Source: Verrucomicrobiales bacterium (lineage in GTDB: Bacteria; Verrucomicrobiota; Verrucomicrobiia; Verrucomicrobiales; V1-33). From it: DNA of 32,300 nucleotides. Shown here piece after piece: positions 16,799 to 25,665 of this stretch. The translations under genes were made by a program, and so were the position numbers. Position 1 is the first letter of the stretch. Each line of letters opens with the position of its first letter. The stretch spans positions 1 to 32,300 of the forward strand of contig JAQGPJ010000019.1 in assembly GCA_028293125.1 (NCBI GenBank), written 5' to 3'. Below the pieces are notes generated by a model that was given only the letters and a program-made list of their open reading frames with translations, was not told the DNA's origin and ran no database searches.

Positions 16799-17899
16799 AT
16801 GCGCGATCCCCGCATCACCCAGCTCGCCCGGAATCTCATCACCCACTCTGTCACCCTGCAGCCCGGCGAACACATTCTGATCGACCTCTACGATACTCCC
16901 GCCGAAATGGGCATCGCTCTGATCCAGGCGGTGAGGGAGGTTGGCGGGGTTCCGCTGGTGACGCTCCAGGACGCGCGGATCACCCGCGAGCTGCAGCTGG
17001 GCGCCACCGAAGCGCAGTACGGAACCCTCAGCGCCTGCCAGCTGGAGATGATGCAGCGCATGCAGGCCTACATTGCCATCCGCGGCAGCCGTAACATTAC
17101 AGAGTCCGCAGACGTGCCCGCCGACAGCATGAAACTGGTCGCCAAAAAAATGCGCCCGGTCATTGACCACCGCGTCAAGAAAACCAAATGGTGTGTTCTG
17201 CGCTGGCCGAACGCCAGCATGGCCCAGCTGGCCGGCATGAGCACGGAGGCCTTCGAGGACTTCTACTTCCGCGTTTGCCTGCTCGACTACGCCGCCCTCC
17301 AGCCCGCCATGCAGGCCCTGCAGGACCTGATGGACGCCACCGACAAAGTGCACATCACCGGCCCCGGCACCGATCTGCGCTTCAGCATCAAAGGCCTGAC
17401 CTCTGAATACTGCGGCGGCACCAAAAACATTCCGGATGGCGAATGCTTCACGGCACCCGTCAGGAACTCCGTGGAGGGCGTGGTCAGCTACAATGCCCCC
17501 ACCATCTACCAGGGCATCGCCTTCGACAACGTGAAGCTGGAATTCTCCGAGGGCAAAGTCATCAAAGCCACCGCCAACAATACTGAGGCCATCAACCGCA
17601 TCCTCGACGCCGACGAGGGTGCCCGCTACATCGGCGAGTTCGCCATCGGCTTCAACCGCGAGATCCTTCAGCCCATGCGCGACATTCTCTTCGATGAGAA
17701 AATCGCCGGCAGCTTCCACTTCACCCCCGGCCAGGCCTACGAGGGCGGCACCGACAACGGCAATAAAAGCCAGGTCCACTGGGACCTCGTCTGCATTCAA
17801 AGGCCCGACTACGGCGGCGGCGAAATCCGCTTTGACGGGGAGCTCATCCGCAAGGACGGGCAGTTCCTGCTGCCGGAGCTGCAGGCGCTTAATTACTGA
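16799..17899 (+). CDS. M29 family aminopeptidase (aminopeptidase T/AmpS type)
   Basis: A cytosolic metallo-aminopeptidase of peptidase family M29, which removes N-terminal residues with broad preference using a two-metal site. Candidate metal ligands and active-site residues appear in the family order and spacing: Glu215 (IPDGECFTAP), Glu280 (GEFAIGFN), His307 and Tyr314 (GSFHFTPGQAY), His327 and Asp329 (SQVHWDLV). Length is 366 residues, within the family range, although the segment between the two His motifs is shorter than I recall for the Thermus enzyme. It starts 89 bases after argJ and is followed by a good terminator, so it may be the last gene of the argC-argJ transcript. Confidence 0.93.
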   Translation: MRDPRITQLARNLITHSVTLQPGEHILIDLYDTPAEMGIALIQAVREVGGVPLVTLQDARITRELQLGATEAQYGTLSACQLEMMQRMQAYIAIRGSRNITESADVPADSMKLVAKKMRPVIDHRVKKTKWCVLRWPNASMAQLAGMSTEAFEDFYFRVCLLDYAALQPAMQALQDLMDATDKVHITGPGTDLRFSIKGLTSEYCGGTKNIPDGECFTAPVRNSVEGVVSYNAPTIYQGIAFDNVKLEFSEGKVIKATANNTEAINRILDADEGARYIGEFAIGFNREILQPMRDILFDEKIAGSFHFTPGQAYEGGTDNGNKSQVHWDLVCIQRPDYGGGEIRFDGELIRKDGQFLLPELQALNY

Positions 17900-17913
17900 G
17901 CGCAGCCAGCTGA

Positions 17914-17954
17914 GGCCGGCCTGCACCCCGCCATCCTGAAGGCCGGCCCGTTTT
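17914..17954 (+). terminator. Rho-independent terminator after the M29 aminopeptidase
   Basis: GGCCGGCC at 17914-17921 can pair with GGCCGGCC at 17941-17948 (8 base pairs, loop of 19), followed by CG and TTTT (17951-17954). It starts 15 bases after the aminopeptidase stop. The long loop and short T tract make it moderate rather than strong. Confidence 0.6.
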
Positions 17955-17955
17955 A

Positions 17956-18209
17956 ACGCTCAACACCTGGCGGGCCGGATACACGGTGGAGGGTTTTGCC
18001 ATAAGCGGGGGCAGGTTCACCCTCGACTTCAGCGGCACCCCCGGGATCACGGATTGGATCCTCCGGGATCCGGCGATCGCGAAAAAGCCTTCAACACCAA
18101 TTTAATTCCCAAAACCCTGTTCTCCGGGGCTCCGCCCGGAACCTCCTGGGCGGTGGTGGATGTCACCAGTGCCGGCCCCTGCTGTTTCATGCCGCTGGAG
18201 CACGACTGA
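17956..18209 (+). pseudogene. Frameshifted C-terminal remnant of a secreted/surface-type protein
   Basis: The frame starting at 17956 reads TLNTWRAG then FAISGGRFTLDFSGTPGITD and WILRD before a stop at 18103. The next protein-like stretch is in another frame, from about 18084: KAFNTNLIPKTLFSGAPPG then TSWAVVDVTSAGP and PLEHD, with a stop at 18207. Put together, with one frameshift between about 18045 and 18085, they read as a single C-terminal domain: a beta-sandwich-like GGxFTLxFSGTPG part and an aromatic/PL-ending strand. I recognise this pattern from the C-termini of large secreted proteins in Verrucomicrobiota. No start and no upstream domain remain. It is convergent with the sugar kinase. 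This rests on reading by eye, with no database match. Confidence 0.5.
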
Positions 18210-18228
18210 AAAGCGTGTCAGCGCAGGC

Positions 18229-19323
18229 TCAGCGCTCCACACGCTTGCTGCCGCCGCCGACCTCCTTCTCCACCTCCGGCAGGGTGGCCATGCTGGTGTC
18301 GCCGGGGGTGGTCATGGCGAGGGCTCCGTGGGCGGCTCCGTAGTTCACCGCCTTGGCGGGATCGTTGAATTTCAGGAATCCGTAGATCAGGCCGCTCGCG
18401 AAGCTGTCTCCACCGCCCACGCGGTCCATGATCTCCAGCCGCTTCCGGTCCGGCGCGGAGTGGAACTGGTCCTCATGCCAGCAGATGGCACCCCAGTCAT
18501 TGATGGTCGCGGACTCCACGGTGCGCAGGGTGGTGGCGGCGACCTTGAAGTTGGGAAACTCCCGCACGGCCTGCCGGATCATCGCTTTGAAGCTGTCCAG
18601 CTCGATGTGGCTGATGTGCTCGTCCACGCCCTCCACCTCCATGCCGAGGCTGGCGGTGAAGTCCTCCTCGTTGCCGATCATGACATCCACGCTTTTGGCG
18701 ATGCGGCGGTTGACCTCCTGGGCGCGGGCCTTGCCGCCGATGCTTTTCCACAGGCTGGGGCGGTAGTTCAGATCATAACTGACGACGGTGCCGTGCTTCC
18801 GGGCGCACTCCACGGCCTCGATCACCACCTCGGGCGTGGTGTCGCTCAGGGCGGCGAAAATCCCGCCCGTGTGGAACCAGCGCACGCCTTTGTTCCCGAA
18901 AAGATCCTCCCAGTCGATATCACCCGGCTTCAGCTGGCTGGCGGCGGTGTTGCCGCGGTCCGGAATGCCCTTGGCGCCCCGGATGCCGAACCCGCGCTCG
19001 GTGAAGTTCAGGCCGACCCGCACATTCCGCCCGATGCCGTCATAGGGCACCCACTTGATCCAGCCGACGTCCACCCCGCCCTGCATGATGAAATCCTCCA
19101 CCAGCCGGCCCACATCATTGTCCGCGAAGGCCGTCACCACCGCCGTCCGCAGGCCGAAGCACTTCCGCAGCCCGCGGGCCACGTTGTATTCACCGCCGCC
19201 CTCCCAGACTTTGAACTCCCGCGCCACGCGGACCCGGCCCTCGCCCGGATCCAGCCGCAGCATGATCTCCCCGAGGGAAACGCAGTCGTAAACACAGGAT
19301 TCAGCGGGCTTGAGCGTGAGCAT
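18229..19323 (-). CDS. PfkB family sugar kinase, probably 2-keto-3-deoxygluconate kinase-like
   Basis: A ribokinase-type (PfkB) ATP-dependent sugar kinase of 364 residues. The start region has the first PfkB strand (DCVSLGEIMLRLDPGEG) and WEGGGEYNVARGL, the GG-E-N substrate motif. The C-terminal signature is DRVGGGDSFASGLIYGF, with Asp306 as the catalytic base and the anion hole GGGD. The MLRLDPGEG beginning and overall order resemble KdgK, which phosphorylates 2-keto-3-deoxygluconate in pectin/alginate/uronate breakdown, but several sugars are possible in this family. Two inserts (about 180-230 and 225-245) make it slightly longer than KdgK. It is a single gene on the minus strand. ATG 19323 is the only good start. 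Confidence 0.88.
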   Translation of the reverse strand: MLTLKPAESCVYDCVSLGEIMLRLDPGEGRVRVAREFKVWEGGGEYNVARGLRKCFGLRTAVVTAFADNDVGRLVEDFIMQGGVDVGWIKWVPYDGIGRNVRVGLNFTERGFGIRGAKGIPDRGNTAASQLKPGDIDWEDLFGNKGVRWFHTGGIFAALSDTTPEVVIEAVECARKHGTVVSYDLNYRPSLWKSIGGKARAQEVNRRIAKSVDVMIGNEEDFTASLGMEVEGVDEHISHIELDSFKAMIRQAVREFPNFKVAATTLRTVESATINDWGAICWHEDQFHSAPDRKRLEIMDRVGGGDSFASGLIYGFLKFNDPAKAVNYGAAHGALAMTTPGDTSMATLPEVEKEVGGGSKRVER

Positions 19324-19582
19324 GGCGGGACGGGTGCGGCGGTTGAGATTGGATCAGGATATGCTTCCGAGACTAGAAATCCCGCCCTGTGATGCAAGCC
19401 GGCAATTCTCCGAAGCCGCAGACCATAAGAAGCTGGTCCGGCTGGAACTGAATATTCCCGGAAAACGAAACATTAAAAGCCCGCGCTGACAAAAACGTCA
19501 CATTTGGCGGTTCGACTTCCCATGGCGGTATTGGAGTATGGGCAAGTGCGTGACGGATTCGTCACCGCGTTTGCACCCCGCC

Positions 19583-20266
19583 ATGCCTCCGTCCTCCTCC
19601 CCTCACATTCTCCGCGCCAACTCGGCCGCCATTTCCGCGCTGGACGAGGATGTGCGGCACATGGGCGCTCTGGCGCTGGCCAATCTGCGGCACGCCGCGG
19701 ATGGACTGCTCATGCGCGACACCGATCTCTGCAACCGCGCCATCGCGGAGGACGAGGAGGTGGACCGCCTGGAGAAGCGGATCGACAGTGAGGGCCTGCA
19801 GATCATGACCCGGTTCGGCCCGGTGGCGGCGGATTTGCGGCGGGTGATCGCCAGCATGAAGGTTTCCACCGCCTTGGAGCGGATCTCCGATCACGCCGTC
19901 AGTCTGGCCCGCCGGGCCCGGCAGATCAACCAGCACCCTGTCCTGCCGGAAACCGCCGGCCTCGCACCGCTGGCCGATCTCGCCGCCGCCCAGCTCCGCG
20001 ACAGCGTGGCCGCCTTCTGCGAAGGTGATTTGGAGGCCGCCCGTCTGATCCTGAGCCGGGATGCGGAACTGGATGCCGGCCATGAGGAGTTCACCCAGCG
20101 GATCATTGCCAAACTGGAGCAGGACAGCTCCCAGGCGAAGTCCTACGTGAACCTGCTTTTTGCCACCCGGTTTCTGGAGCGTATCGGCGACCAGTCCGTC
20201 AATATCGCGGAGGACACCGTTTACCTCCAGACCGCGGAGGACATCCGTCATCAGACTCCGGACTGA
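19583..20266 (+). CDS. PhoU domain protein (first of two tandem copies)
   Basis: PhoU proteins are all-alpha cytoplasmic regulators that link the Pst phosphate transporter to the PhoR kinase; they bind multinuclear metal clusters. The two three-helix PhoU repeats are visible, each with the E/D-rich metal motif: ALERISDHAVSLARRARQ in the first half and FLERIGDQSVNIAED in the second. Length from ATG 19583 is 227 residues, normal for PhoU. The frame is open from ATG 19538, but the neighbouring paralogue aligns with the 19583 start (MPPSSSPHIL against MPDSRHILTS). No pst or pho genes are in the window. The upstream 259 bases shared with the divergent kinase should hold the promoter; I see no convincing Pho box. 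Confidence 0.92.
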   Translation: MPPSSSPHILRANSAAISALDEDVRHMGALALANLRHAADGLLMRDTDLCNRAIAEDEEVDRLEKRIDSEGLQIMTRFGPVAADLRRVIASMKVSTALERISDHAVSLARRARQINQHPVLPETAGLAPLADLAAAQLRDSVAAFCEGDLEAARLILSRDAELDAGHEEFTQRIIAKLEQDSSQAKSYVNLLFATRFLERIGDQSVNIAEDTVYLQTAEDIRHQTPD

Positions 20267-20407
20267 ATAAAACCACCCCAGAGAAGCAGGTTTCAGAGGT
20301 CAGGCGGCAGGCACCCAGGCACCCGGTCAGGAAACTCTCCTCCCCTTTCCCACTCCCACTCCTCCCCGACTGAAAATTCCAATTCTTTTCCCTCCTATCC
20401 CTGCTCC

Positions 20408-21100
20408 ATGCCCGATTCCCGCCACATCCTGACCTCGATGGAGGAGGCTCTGCGCAGCCTCGACTCCAGAATCGCCCAGATGGCCTCGCTCACGGAGCAG
20501 AACCTGGCCCATGCCATGCGGGGCCTGCTGGAGCGCAGCGCGGAGCTGTGCAACCGCGCCATCGCCGATGACGCCGAGGTGGACGCGCTGGAGAAGCGGA
20601 TCGATTCGGAATGCCACGAGGCCATCCTGCGCTTCTCCCCGGTCGCCCTCGATCTGCGCCGGGTGATCACCTCCATGAAGGTCTGCGCCTCTCTGGAGCG
20701 CATCTCGGACCACGCCGGCAGCTTGGCCCGCCGGGCCCGGGCCCTGACCCATTCCGAAGCCCTTCCCGAGGTGCGGGAAGTGCAGGGTATTTATGAATTG
20801 GCGGCGGCGCAGCTGAAGCTCAGCGTGGACTCCTTCTGCAGGCGCGATCTCCCCCTGGCTCTGCGCATTGTGGACAATGACGATCCGCTGGACATCGCCC
20901 ACTATCAGTTCATCGACCGGCTGACGGACGCCATCGCCGCCCACGGCGCGCGGGCGGCGGATTATGTGGCCCTCATCTTCATCACCCGCCTGCTGGAGCG
21001 CATCGGGGATCAGGCGGTGAACATCGCCGAGGACACCATTTACCACCTCACGGCGCGCGATGTGCGGCACGGCGGCAGCCTCACGGAAAGTGAGGGTTAA
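20408..21100 (+). CDS. PhoU domain protein (second tandem copy)
   Basis: A 230-residue PhoU paralogue lying 141 bases after the first copy. The two share the same layout and many identical segments, including LCNRAIA, LEKRIDSE, DLRRVI-SMKV, LERISDHA-SLARRAR, and LLERIGDQAVNIAEDT in the second repeat. The order and spacing of the acidic metal-binding motifs are preserved, so both copies look functional. The 141-base spacer contains a pyrimidine-rich stretch before the ATG and no terminator that I can see, so co-transcription is possible. The similarity points to local gene duplication followed by divergence. The role is presumably phosphate signalling; what distinguishes the two copies is unknown. 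Confidence 0.92.
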   Translation: MPDSRHILTSMEEALRSLDSRIAQMASLTEQNLAHAMRGLLERSAELCNRAIADDAEVDALEKRIDSECHEAILRFSPVALDLRRVITSMKVCASLERISDHAGSLARRARALTHSEALPEVREVQGIYELAAAQLKLSVDSFCRRDLPLALRIVDNDDPLDIAHYQFIDRLTDAIAAHGARAADYVALIFITRLLERIGDQAVNIAEDTIYHLTARDVRHGGSLTESEG

Positions 21101-21179
21101 ATCCCGTTTCCGAGCGATAGATTAAGCACGGTTTGGCGTTGTTTGACCGGGCCATTTCCCGTTCAGATCCCCATCCCCC

Positions 21180-24110
21180 ATGCGCCGTTCACTCCTTCTG
21201 CTTTGTCTCACCAGTCTCACCGCCTCCGGTCAGGACCTTTCCGTGATCCGGTCCTCCGGTCCGCAGACTCCGGAGGAGCAGCAGGCCCGGATGAAGGTGC
21301 CCGAAGGCTTCACGATCAAGCTGTTCGCCTCCGAGCCCATGATCAACAAGCCCATCAACATGGCGTTCGACGCCAAGGGCCGTCTGTGGGTGAGCAGCAG
21401 CCACGAATACCCCTTCGCTGCGCCGAGGGAGCGCTGGTCCGATCCCGAGGGCACCTCTGTGAAGGACAGCCAGGACGGGATTTTCATTCTGGAGGACACC
21501 AACGGCGACGGGCTGGCGGATAAAAAGACCGTGTTCGCCGGCGGTCTGAATATTCCCACAGGGGTCCTGCCCTACAAAAACGGGTGCATCGCCTGGAGCA
21601 TCCCGAACATCTGGTATTTCGAGGACACCGATGGGGATGATGTCTGCGACAAGCGCACCATCCTCTTCGGCCCCTTGGGCTGGGAAAAGGATGTGCATGG
21701 CAACTGCTCCAGCTTCCGGCTGGCCCCGGACGGCTGGGTTTACGGCACCCACGGCTTCAGTAACAACAGCTTCTTCCAGGTCCGTCCGGAAAACCTGCAG
21801 GGAGCCAAGCCCGGCGATCCCGGCACGGAGCTGAAGGTCAACTCCGGCAACGTTTACCGCTTCCGCCCCGATGGCAGCCGCATCGAGCTGTTCACCGGCG
21901 GTCAGGTGAATCCCTTCGGCCTGTGCTTTGACAAGCACGGTAATCTCTACAGCGCCGACTGCCACAGCGCGCCGATCTACCAGCTCATTCCCGGAGCCAT
22001 GTATCCCAGCTTCGGGAAACCGGACGACGGCCTGGGCTTCGGCCCGGTGATGATCCACCACACCCACAGCGGCACCGGCATCTGCGGCATCACCTACCTC
22101 GACAGCGGGGTGTGGGGACCGGAGTGGGCGGACCGCATGTTCATCGGCAATGTCGTCACCAGCCGGGTGAACACCGACAGCATCTCCTTCACCGGCACCA
22201 TGCCCCATGCGAAGGAGGAGGCGGATTTCATCACCAGCGACGATCTGTGGTTCCGCCCGGTCGATCTCCAGATCGGCCCCGACGGCGCCCTGTATGTGGC
22301 TGACTTTTACAACAAAATCATCGGGCACTACGAGGTGCCACTGACTCAGCCCGGACGCGACCGCGAGCGCGGCCGCATCTGGCGGGTGGTAAAGAACGGT
22401 GTGACCAGCCGCCCGCCGGCGGTGCGGGATCCGGTGGCCACCATGCGCTTCGCCTCCCGGTCCGGCACCTTGGATCTGCCCGGACGCGAGGCCATTGCCG
22501 CCCGTATGGACTCCGCGGATCCCTTTGAAAAGCGGGCCGCCATTGAAAGTCTGATCCGGCCTATCTCCGTTGACTGGCTGCCGCGCCTGATCAAAGCCCT
22601 GGCGGAGGCACCGGAGAACGATCCCGCCTTGAGCCATCAGATCCGCATCGTCATCCGCGAGCACCTGAAGCTGCCGGGGGCCTTCGCCAGCATTTCCAAT
22701 CTCAATCTTTCCGGGCCGGCGATTGAGGATCTGACCGCCATTGCCCGCGCGGTGACCTCGCCGGACGCGGCGGAGTTTCTGTTCAGCCGTCTGGAGGCGC
22801 ACCACGCCGATCCCGCCGGTGACGCCGCCTCCCTGACCCGTATCGCCTCGCTGATCCCCGCCACGAAGCTTGGCCCCTGGGTGCAACGGACCTATGCGGA
22901 CAATGCCTCCGTCCAAGCCGATCTGCTGCTGGCCATTGTGGAGGGCGTGCGCCAGCGCGGCGACCTTCCCGACGCCTCACTGACCGGCTGGGGCAGCGCA
23001 CTGGCCACCCAACTGCTGACCCTGCTGCCGGCGGACTCAGTCCAACCGTGGATCAACACCGCCTATCCCGAAGCCGCCGCTTCCCAGTCCCCGTGGACCG
23101 TGCAGAAGCGGCCGCAGGATGGTGGCGGGGAAATCGCCGTCATTTCCAGTCTGTCCGCTCCCGGTGAGGAGCCTGAGGGCCGCACCGGTGTGCTGCGCTC
23201 CCGGCCCTTTGCGGCACCCGCCAAGTTCTCGTTCGTCCTCTGCGGCCACAATGGTCCGACGGAAAAGCCGGCTCAGGGGCGGAATTATGTCCGCCTCGTG
23301 GATGTGGCCTCCAACACGGAGATCGTCCGGGCGGAGCCTCCCCGGCAGGATGCCGCCAAACGGCTGACCTGGGATCTCAGCGCCCATGCCGGCAAGCAGG
23401 TGATTCTGGAAATCGCCGACGGGGCCACTGGCAGCGCCTACGCCTGGCTGGGAGCGGGAGGATTTGAGCCACCGGTCATCACGGTGGAATCCTACGACAC
23501 CGCCCGCCAGACCACGGCGCGGCTCACCCAGCTGGCCACCCTGCTGAAATACGCCGCCCCCGTGGAGCTGCGCGACAAGCTCGCCCTCTACCTGCCGCCC
23601 GCCAGTCCGCCCCCGCCCTCCCCCGTGACTCCGGAGCAGCAGGCGGAGACGGACAAACTGATCGCCGCCCGCAACGCCGCCTTCAACGCCGCCAAGCCGG
23701 ACACCGCCCGCGGGGAGGCTGTTTTTATCACCAACTGCGCGTCCTGCCACTCGATCGACGGCAAGGGAGCCATCGTCGGCCCCCAGCTGGACGGCATCGG
23801 CAACCGCGGAGCCGCCCGTCTGCTGGAGGACATTCTGGATCCCAGCCGCAATGTGGATTCCCACTTCCGCCTGCACATCATCACCAAAAAGGACGGCAGC
23901 GTGTTCGCAGGCCTGGAGCGCGGCGAGGCCGGACAGCTGCTGATCTGCGTGGACGCCGCCGGCAAGGAGACCCGTATCCCCAAATCCGAAATCGCCACCA
24001 ACGAGGAGACCGGCCTGTCCCTCATGCCCGCCGCCTTCGCCCAGTCCATCCCGGAGGAGGACATGCAGAACCTGCTGGCCTGGCTTATTGAGCACCGCAC
24101 GGCGCGTTAG
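21180..24110 (+). CDS. Secreted PVC-type protein: beta-propeller dehydrogenase-like, HEAT-like repeats, cytochrome c
   Basis: A 976-residue exported protein of the class widespread in Planctomycetes and Verrucomicrobiota. A signal peptide (MRRSLLLLCLTSLTASG, cleavage near residue 17) is followed by a propeller domain similar to membrane-bound/PQQ sugar dehydrogenases (about 30-390: GRLWVSSSHEYP, DTNGDGLADK, NPFGLCFDKHGNLYSADCHS, GPDGALYVADFYN). Next come alpha-helical HEAT-like repeats (about 410-600), a beta-rich carbohydrate-binding-like domain (about 640-770), and a C-terminal cytochrome c domain with the haem motif C853-A-S-C856-H857 and a candidate axial Met in the SLMPAAF segment. It probably oxidises a sugar or polysaccharide-derived substrate in the periplasm and passes electrons through its own haem. 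The substrate is unknown. It starts 79 bases after the second phoU and ends in a strong terminator. Confidence 0.95.
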   Translation: MRRSLLLLCLTSLTASGQDLSVIRSSGPQTPEEQQARMKVPEGFTIKLFASEPMINKPINMAFDAKGRLWVSSSHEYPFAAPRERWSDPEGTSVKDSQDGIFILEDTNGDGLADKKTVFAGGLNIPTGVLPYKNGCIAWSIPNIWYFEDTDGDDVCDKRTILFGPLGWEKDVHGNCSSFRLAPDGWVYGTHGFSNNSFFQVRPENLQGAKPGDPGTELKVNSGNVYRFRPDGSRIELFTGGQVNPFGLCFDKHGNLYSADCHSAPIYQLIPGAMYPSFGKPDDGLGFGPVMIHHTHSGTGICGITYLDSGVWGPEWADRMFIGNVVTSRVNTDSISFTGTMPHAKEEADFITSDDLWFRPVDLQIGPDGALYVADFYNKIIGHYEVPLTQPGRDRERGRIWRVVKNGVTSRPPAVRDPVATMRFASRSGTLDLPGREAIAARMDSADPFEKRAAIESLIRPISVDWLPRLIKALAEAPENDPALSHQIRIVIREHLKLPGAFASISNLNLSGPAIEDLTAIARAVTSPDAAEFLFSRLEAHHADPAGDAASLTRIASLIPATKLGPWVQRTYADNASVQADLLLAIVEGVRQRGDLPDASLTGWGSALATQLLTLLPADSVQPWINTAYPEAAASQSPWTVQKRPQDGGGEIAVISSLSAPGEEPEGRTGVLRSRPFAAPAKFSFVLCGHNGPTEKPAQGRNYVRLVDVASNTEIVRAEPPRQDAAKRLTWDLSAHAGKQVILEIADGATGSAYAWLGAGGFEPPVITVESYDTARQTTARLTQLATLLKYAAPVELRDKLALYLPPASPPPPSPVTPEQQAETDKLIAARNAAFNAAKPDTARGEAVFITNCASCHSIDGKGAIVGPQLDGIGNRGAARLLEDILDPSRNVDSHFRLHIITKKDGSVFAGLERGEAGQLLICVDAAGKETRIPKSEIATNEETGLSLMPAAFAQSIPEEDMQNLLAWLIEHRTAR

Positions 24111-24130
24111 CACCCGATTCACCTGCGACA

Positions 24131-24163
24131 GGGGACGTCCGGAGCAGCCGGGCGTCCCCTTTT
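24131..24163 (+). terminator. Rho-independent terminator after the PVC cytochrome gene
   Basis: GGGGACG (24131-24137) pairs with CGTCCCC (24153-24159). The stem continues through a G-T wobble to CCGG/CCGG with a five-base loop (AGCAG), and TTTT follows at 24160-24163. It lies 20 bases after the stop codon and has the classic intrinsic terminator form. Confidence 0.9.
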
Positions 24164-24177
24164 CCCGTTAATGGCCC

Positions 24178-24444
24178 GGCACCATCCCCGCCGCTTTTAG
24201 CGAAGTCTCCGGGCAGGATGCCGGTGAGCAAGTCGCCGCCATCCTCCGCGCCTGCTCCGACGAGCCCCGCTCCAAATCCGAACTCCTCCAACCCGCCGGC
24301 CTGACCAACGCCTAGCTGAATTACAAACGCCACATCCAGCCGCTTCTCACGGCCGGCCTGCTCGCAGTGACCCTCCCCGGAAAGCCAAAAAGCCGCCTGC
24401 AAAAATACCGGCTCACAGACAAAGGCCGCTCCCGGCTTTCCTGA
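24178..24444 (+). pseudogene. C-terminal remnant of an ATP-binding (AlbA_2) or Fic-type winged-helix protein, with in-frame stop
   Basis: One frame, ending at TGA 24442-24444, reads GEQVAAILRACSDEPRSKSE, LLQPAGLTNA, a TAG stop at 24313-24315, then LNYKRHIQPLLTAGLLAVTL and KSRLQKYRLTDKGRSRL. This is the winged-helix tail found at the C-terminus of many AlbA_2-type ATP-binding/putative transcriptional regulators and Fic-related proteins, where the position of the stop normally holds a Val-Tyr or similar pair before LNYKRHI. The rest of the gene is missing; the fragment begins directly after the terminator of the PVC gene. It is therefore a truncated, stop-interrupted relic. The family recognition is from memory of the SKSELL...LNYKRHI...PDKP-SRLQKYRLT pattern. 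Confidence 0.7.
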
Positions 24445-24606
24445 TCACCGTCATCCGCCAATTTCGTCCATGCCAAGCCTCCATCCCGGAGGCGCGAACA
24501 AACCCGGGGCATCCGGCATGGCTTTGGCAACTCATCAAGGCGCTTTGCCCCTTTTCCACCAAAGGCTTCATTTTCCCGGCCCTGATTCGCAACATACCGG
24601 ATATTC
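24445..24606. other. Short non-coding stretch between the relic and the kinase end
   Basis: No protein-like frame, hairpin with T tract, or RNA gene is seen. With the relic before it, the gene-free interval between the PVC gene and the histidine kinase is 496 bases. Confidence 0.4.
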
Positions 24607-25665
24607 TCAATCCAACAAAACCGGCAGTGAAAGCTCCGTGGTTATCGTTGATGCCCGCGAATGCAGGGAGAGAGTTCCATGATGGGCTTCGGCGATCCAT
24701 TTCGCGATGCTGAGGCCCAGTCCGCAGCCTTCAATCTCCATCGACCGGGATTCAGGACCGCGGTAAAAACGGTCGAACACCCGCGACTGCTCCTCCTCTG
24801 TCAGACCGCGTCCGGAATTGGTGAACCGCACCACCGCCTCACCATGTCCCCTTTCCAGCTCCAGAGTGACATAGCCGCCCGGATGATTGTATTTCACTGC
24901 ATTGTCCGCCAGGATAAGCAGCAGCTGACGGAGGCGGAATTTGTCACCCGCAACCCGGACGGCGTCACAGCGGCCCATGGAGACAGTCAGTTTCCGACCG
25001 TCCGCCAGAGCCTCCGTGTCCTCACGGGCTCCTGTGACGAGAGCGGTGAGATCGACCTCCCGGTGTTCGAAATGCTGCTGTCCTGAATCCGCTCTGGTCA
25101 GCAGCGAGAGCGCATCGACGATGGATGTCAGGCGGTGCACCTCATCCAGCATCGATGCCAGCTCATCCCTTTCCGCGGAGCCGATGGCGGTGAGAGGAAG
25201 ACGCTGCTCAAAAGTGGCGCGGAGCACGGTGAGCGGCGTTTTCAGCTCATGGCTCGCGTGGAGCGTGAACTCGCGGATGCGCTGGAAGGAGCTTTCCACC
25301 TGGCGGCTCATACGGTTGAAGGTGTTGACCAGCCGGGAAAGCTCATCGGTGTTGCCTGAATAGGGAATCTGCCCGCCGTAACAGCCTTTCTGCAGCTCCT
25401 CGGCCGCCCGGGTCAGGTCGGCGATGGGAAGAAGCATCCGCCTGGTGAGCCACCATGCCCCCACGGCAACCACGGCCGCCGGACCGGTGCTCCGCAGGAC
25501 AATCTCCATCAGCCTCCACCCCATGGACTCATTCCGGTCCTCAGGGCCTGTTTCCGGATCCCCGGGCTCGTGCACCAGTTCCTGCCATGAGAGCGCGGTG
25601 GTCAGGACCACCGTCAGGACGACCATGGCCGTGAAAATCAGAGCCAGACGGAATTTCAGACTCAT
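24607..25665 (-). CDS. Membrane sensor histidine kinase (HAMP, HisKA, HATPase)
   Basis: A 352-residue classical sensor kinase. Two membrane segments (about 7-27 and 58-78) enclose only about 30 periplasmic residues (rich in Asp, Glu and Pro), so the signal may be sensed in the membrane or through a partner. HAMP follows (about 75-127), then HisKA with His139 in LHASHELKTPL, and HATPase_c with the N-box LADNAVKYNHPGG, FTNSGRGL, FDRFYRG and GCGLGLSIAKWIAE. Its ATG overlaps the stop of the response regulator by ATGA, so the two are translationally coupled. The overall form is that of the CusS/QseC-like group. The divergent neighbour is the radical SAM/YceI/polyketide operon, which it may control through its regulator; that link is inference from position only. 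Confidence 0.95.
   Translation of the reverse strand: MSLKFRLALIFTAMVVLTVVLTTALSWQELVHEPGDPETGPEDRNESMGWRLMEIVLRSTGPAAVVAVGAWWLTRRMLLPIADLTRAAEELQKGCYGGQIPYSGNTDELSRLVNTFNRMSRQVESSFQRIREFTLHASHELKTPLTVLRATFEQRLPLTAIGSAERDELASMLDEVHRLTSIVDALSLLTRADSGQQHFEHREVDLTALVTGAREDTEALADGRKLTVSMGRCDAVRVAGDKFRLRQLLLILADNAVKYNHPGGYVTLELERGHGEAVVRFTNSGRGLTEEEQSRVFDRFYRGPESRSMEIEGCGLGLSIAKWIAEAHHGTLSLHSRASTITTELSLPVLLD

Noticed and set aside
19487-19500. TGAC-AAAAAC-GTCA as a Pho box before phoU
   Set aside because: It is a four-base inverted repeat, while Pho boxes are direct repeats of a longer unit; the match is too weak.
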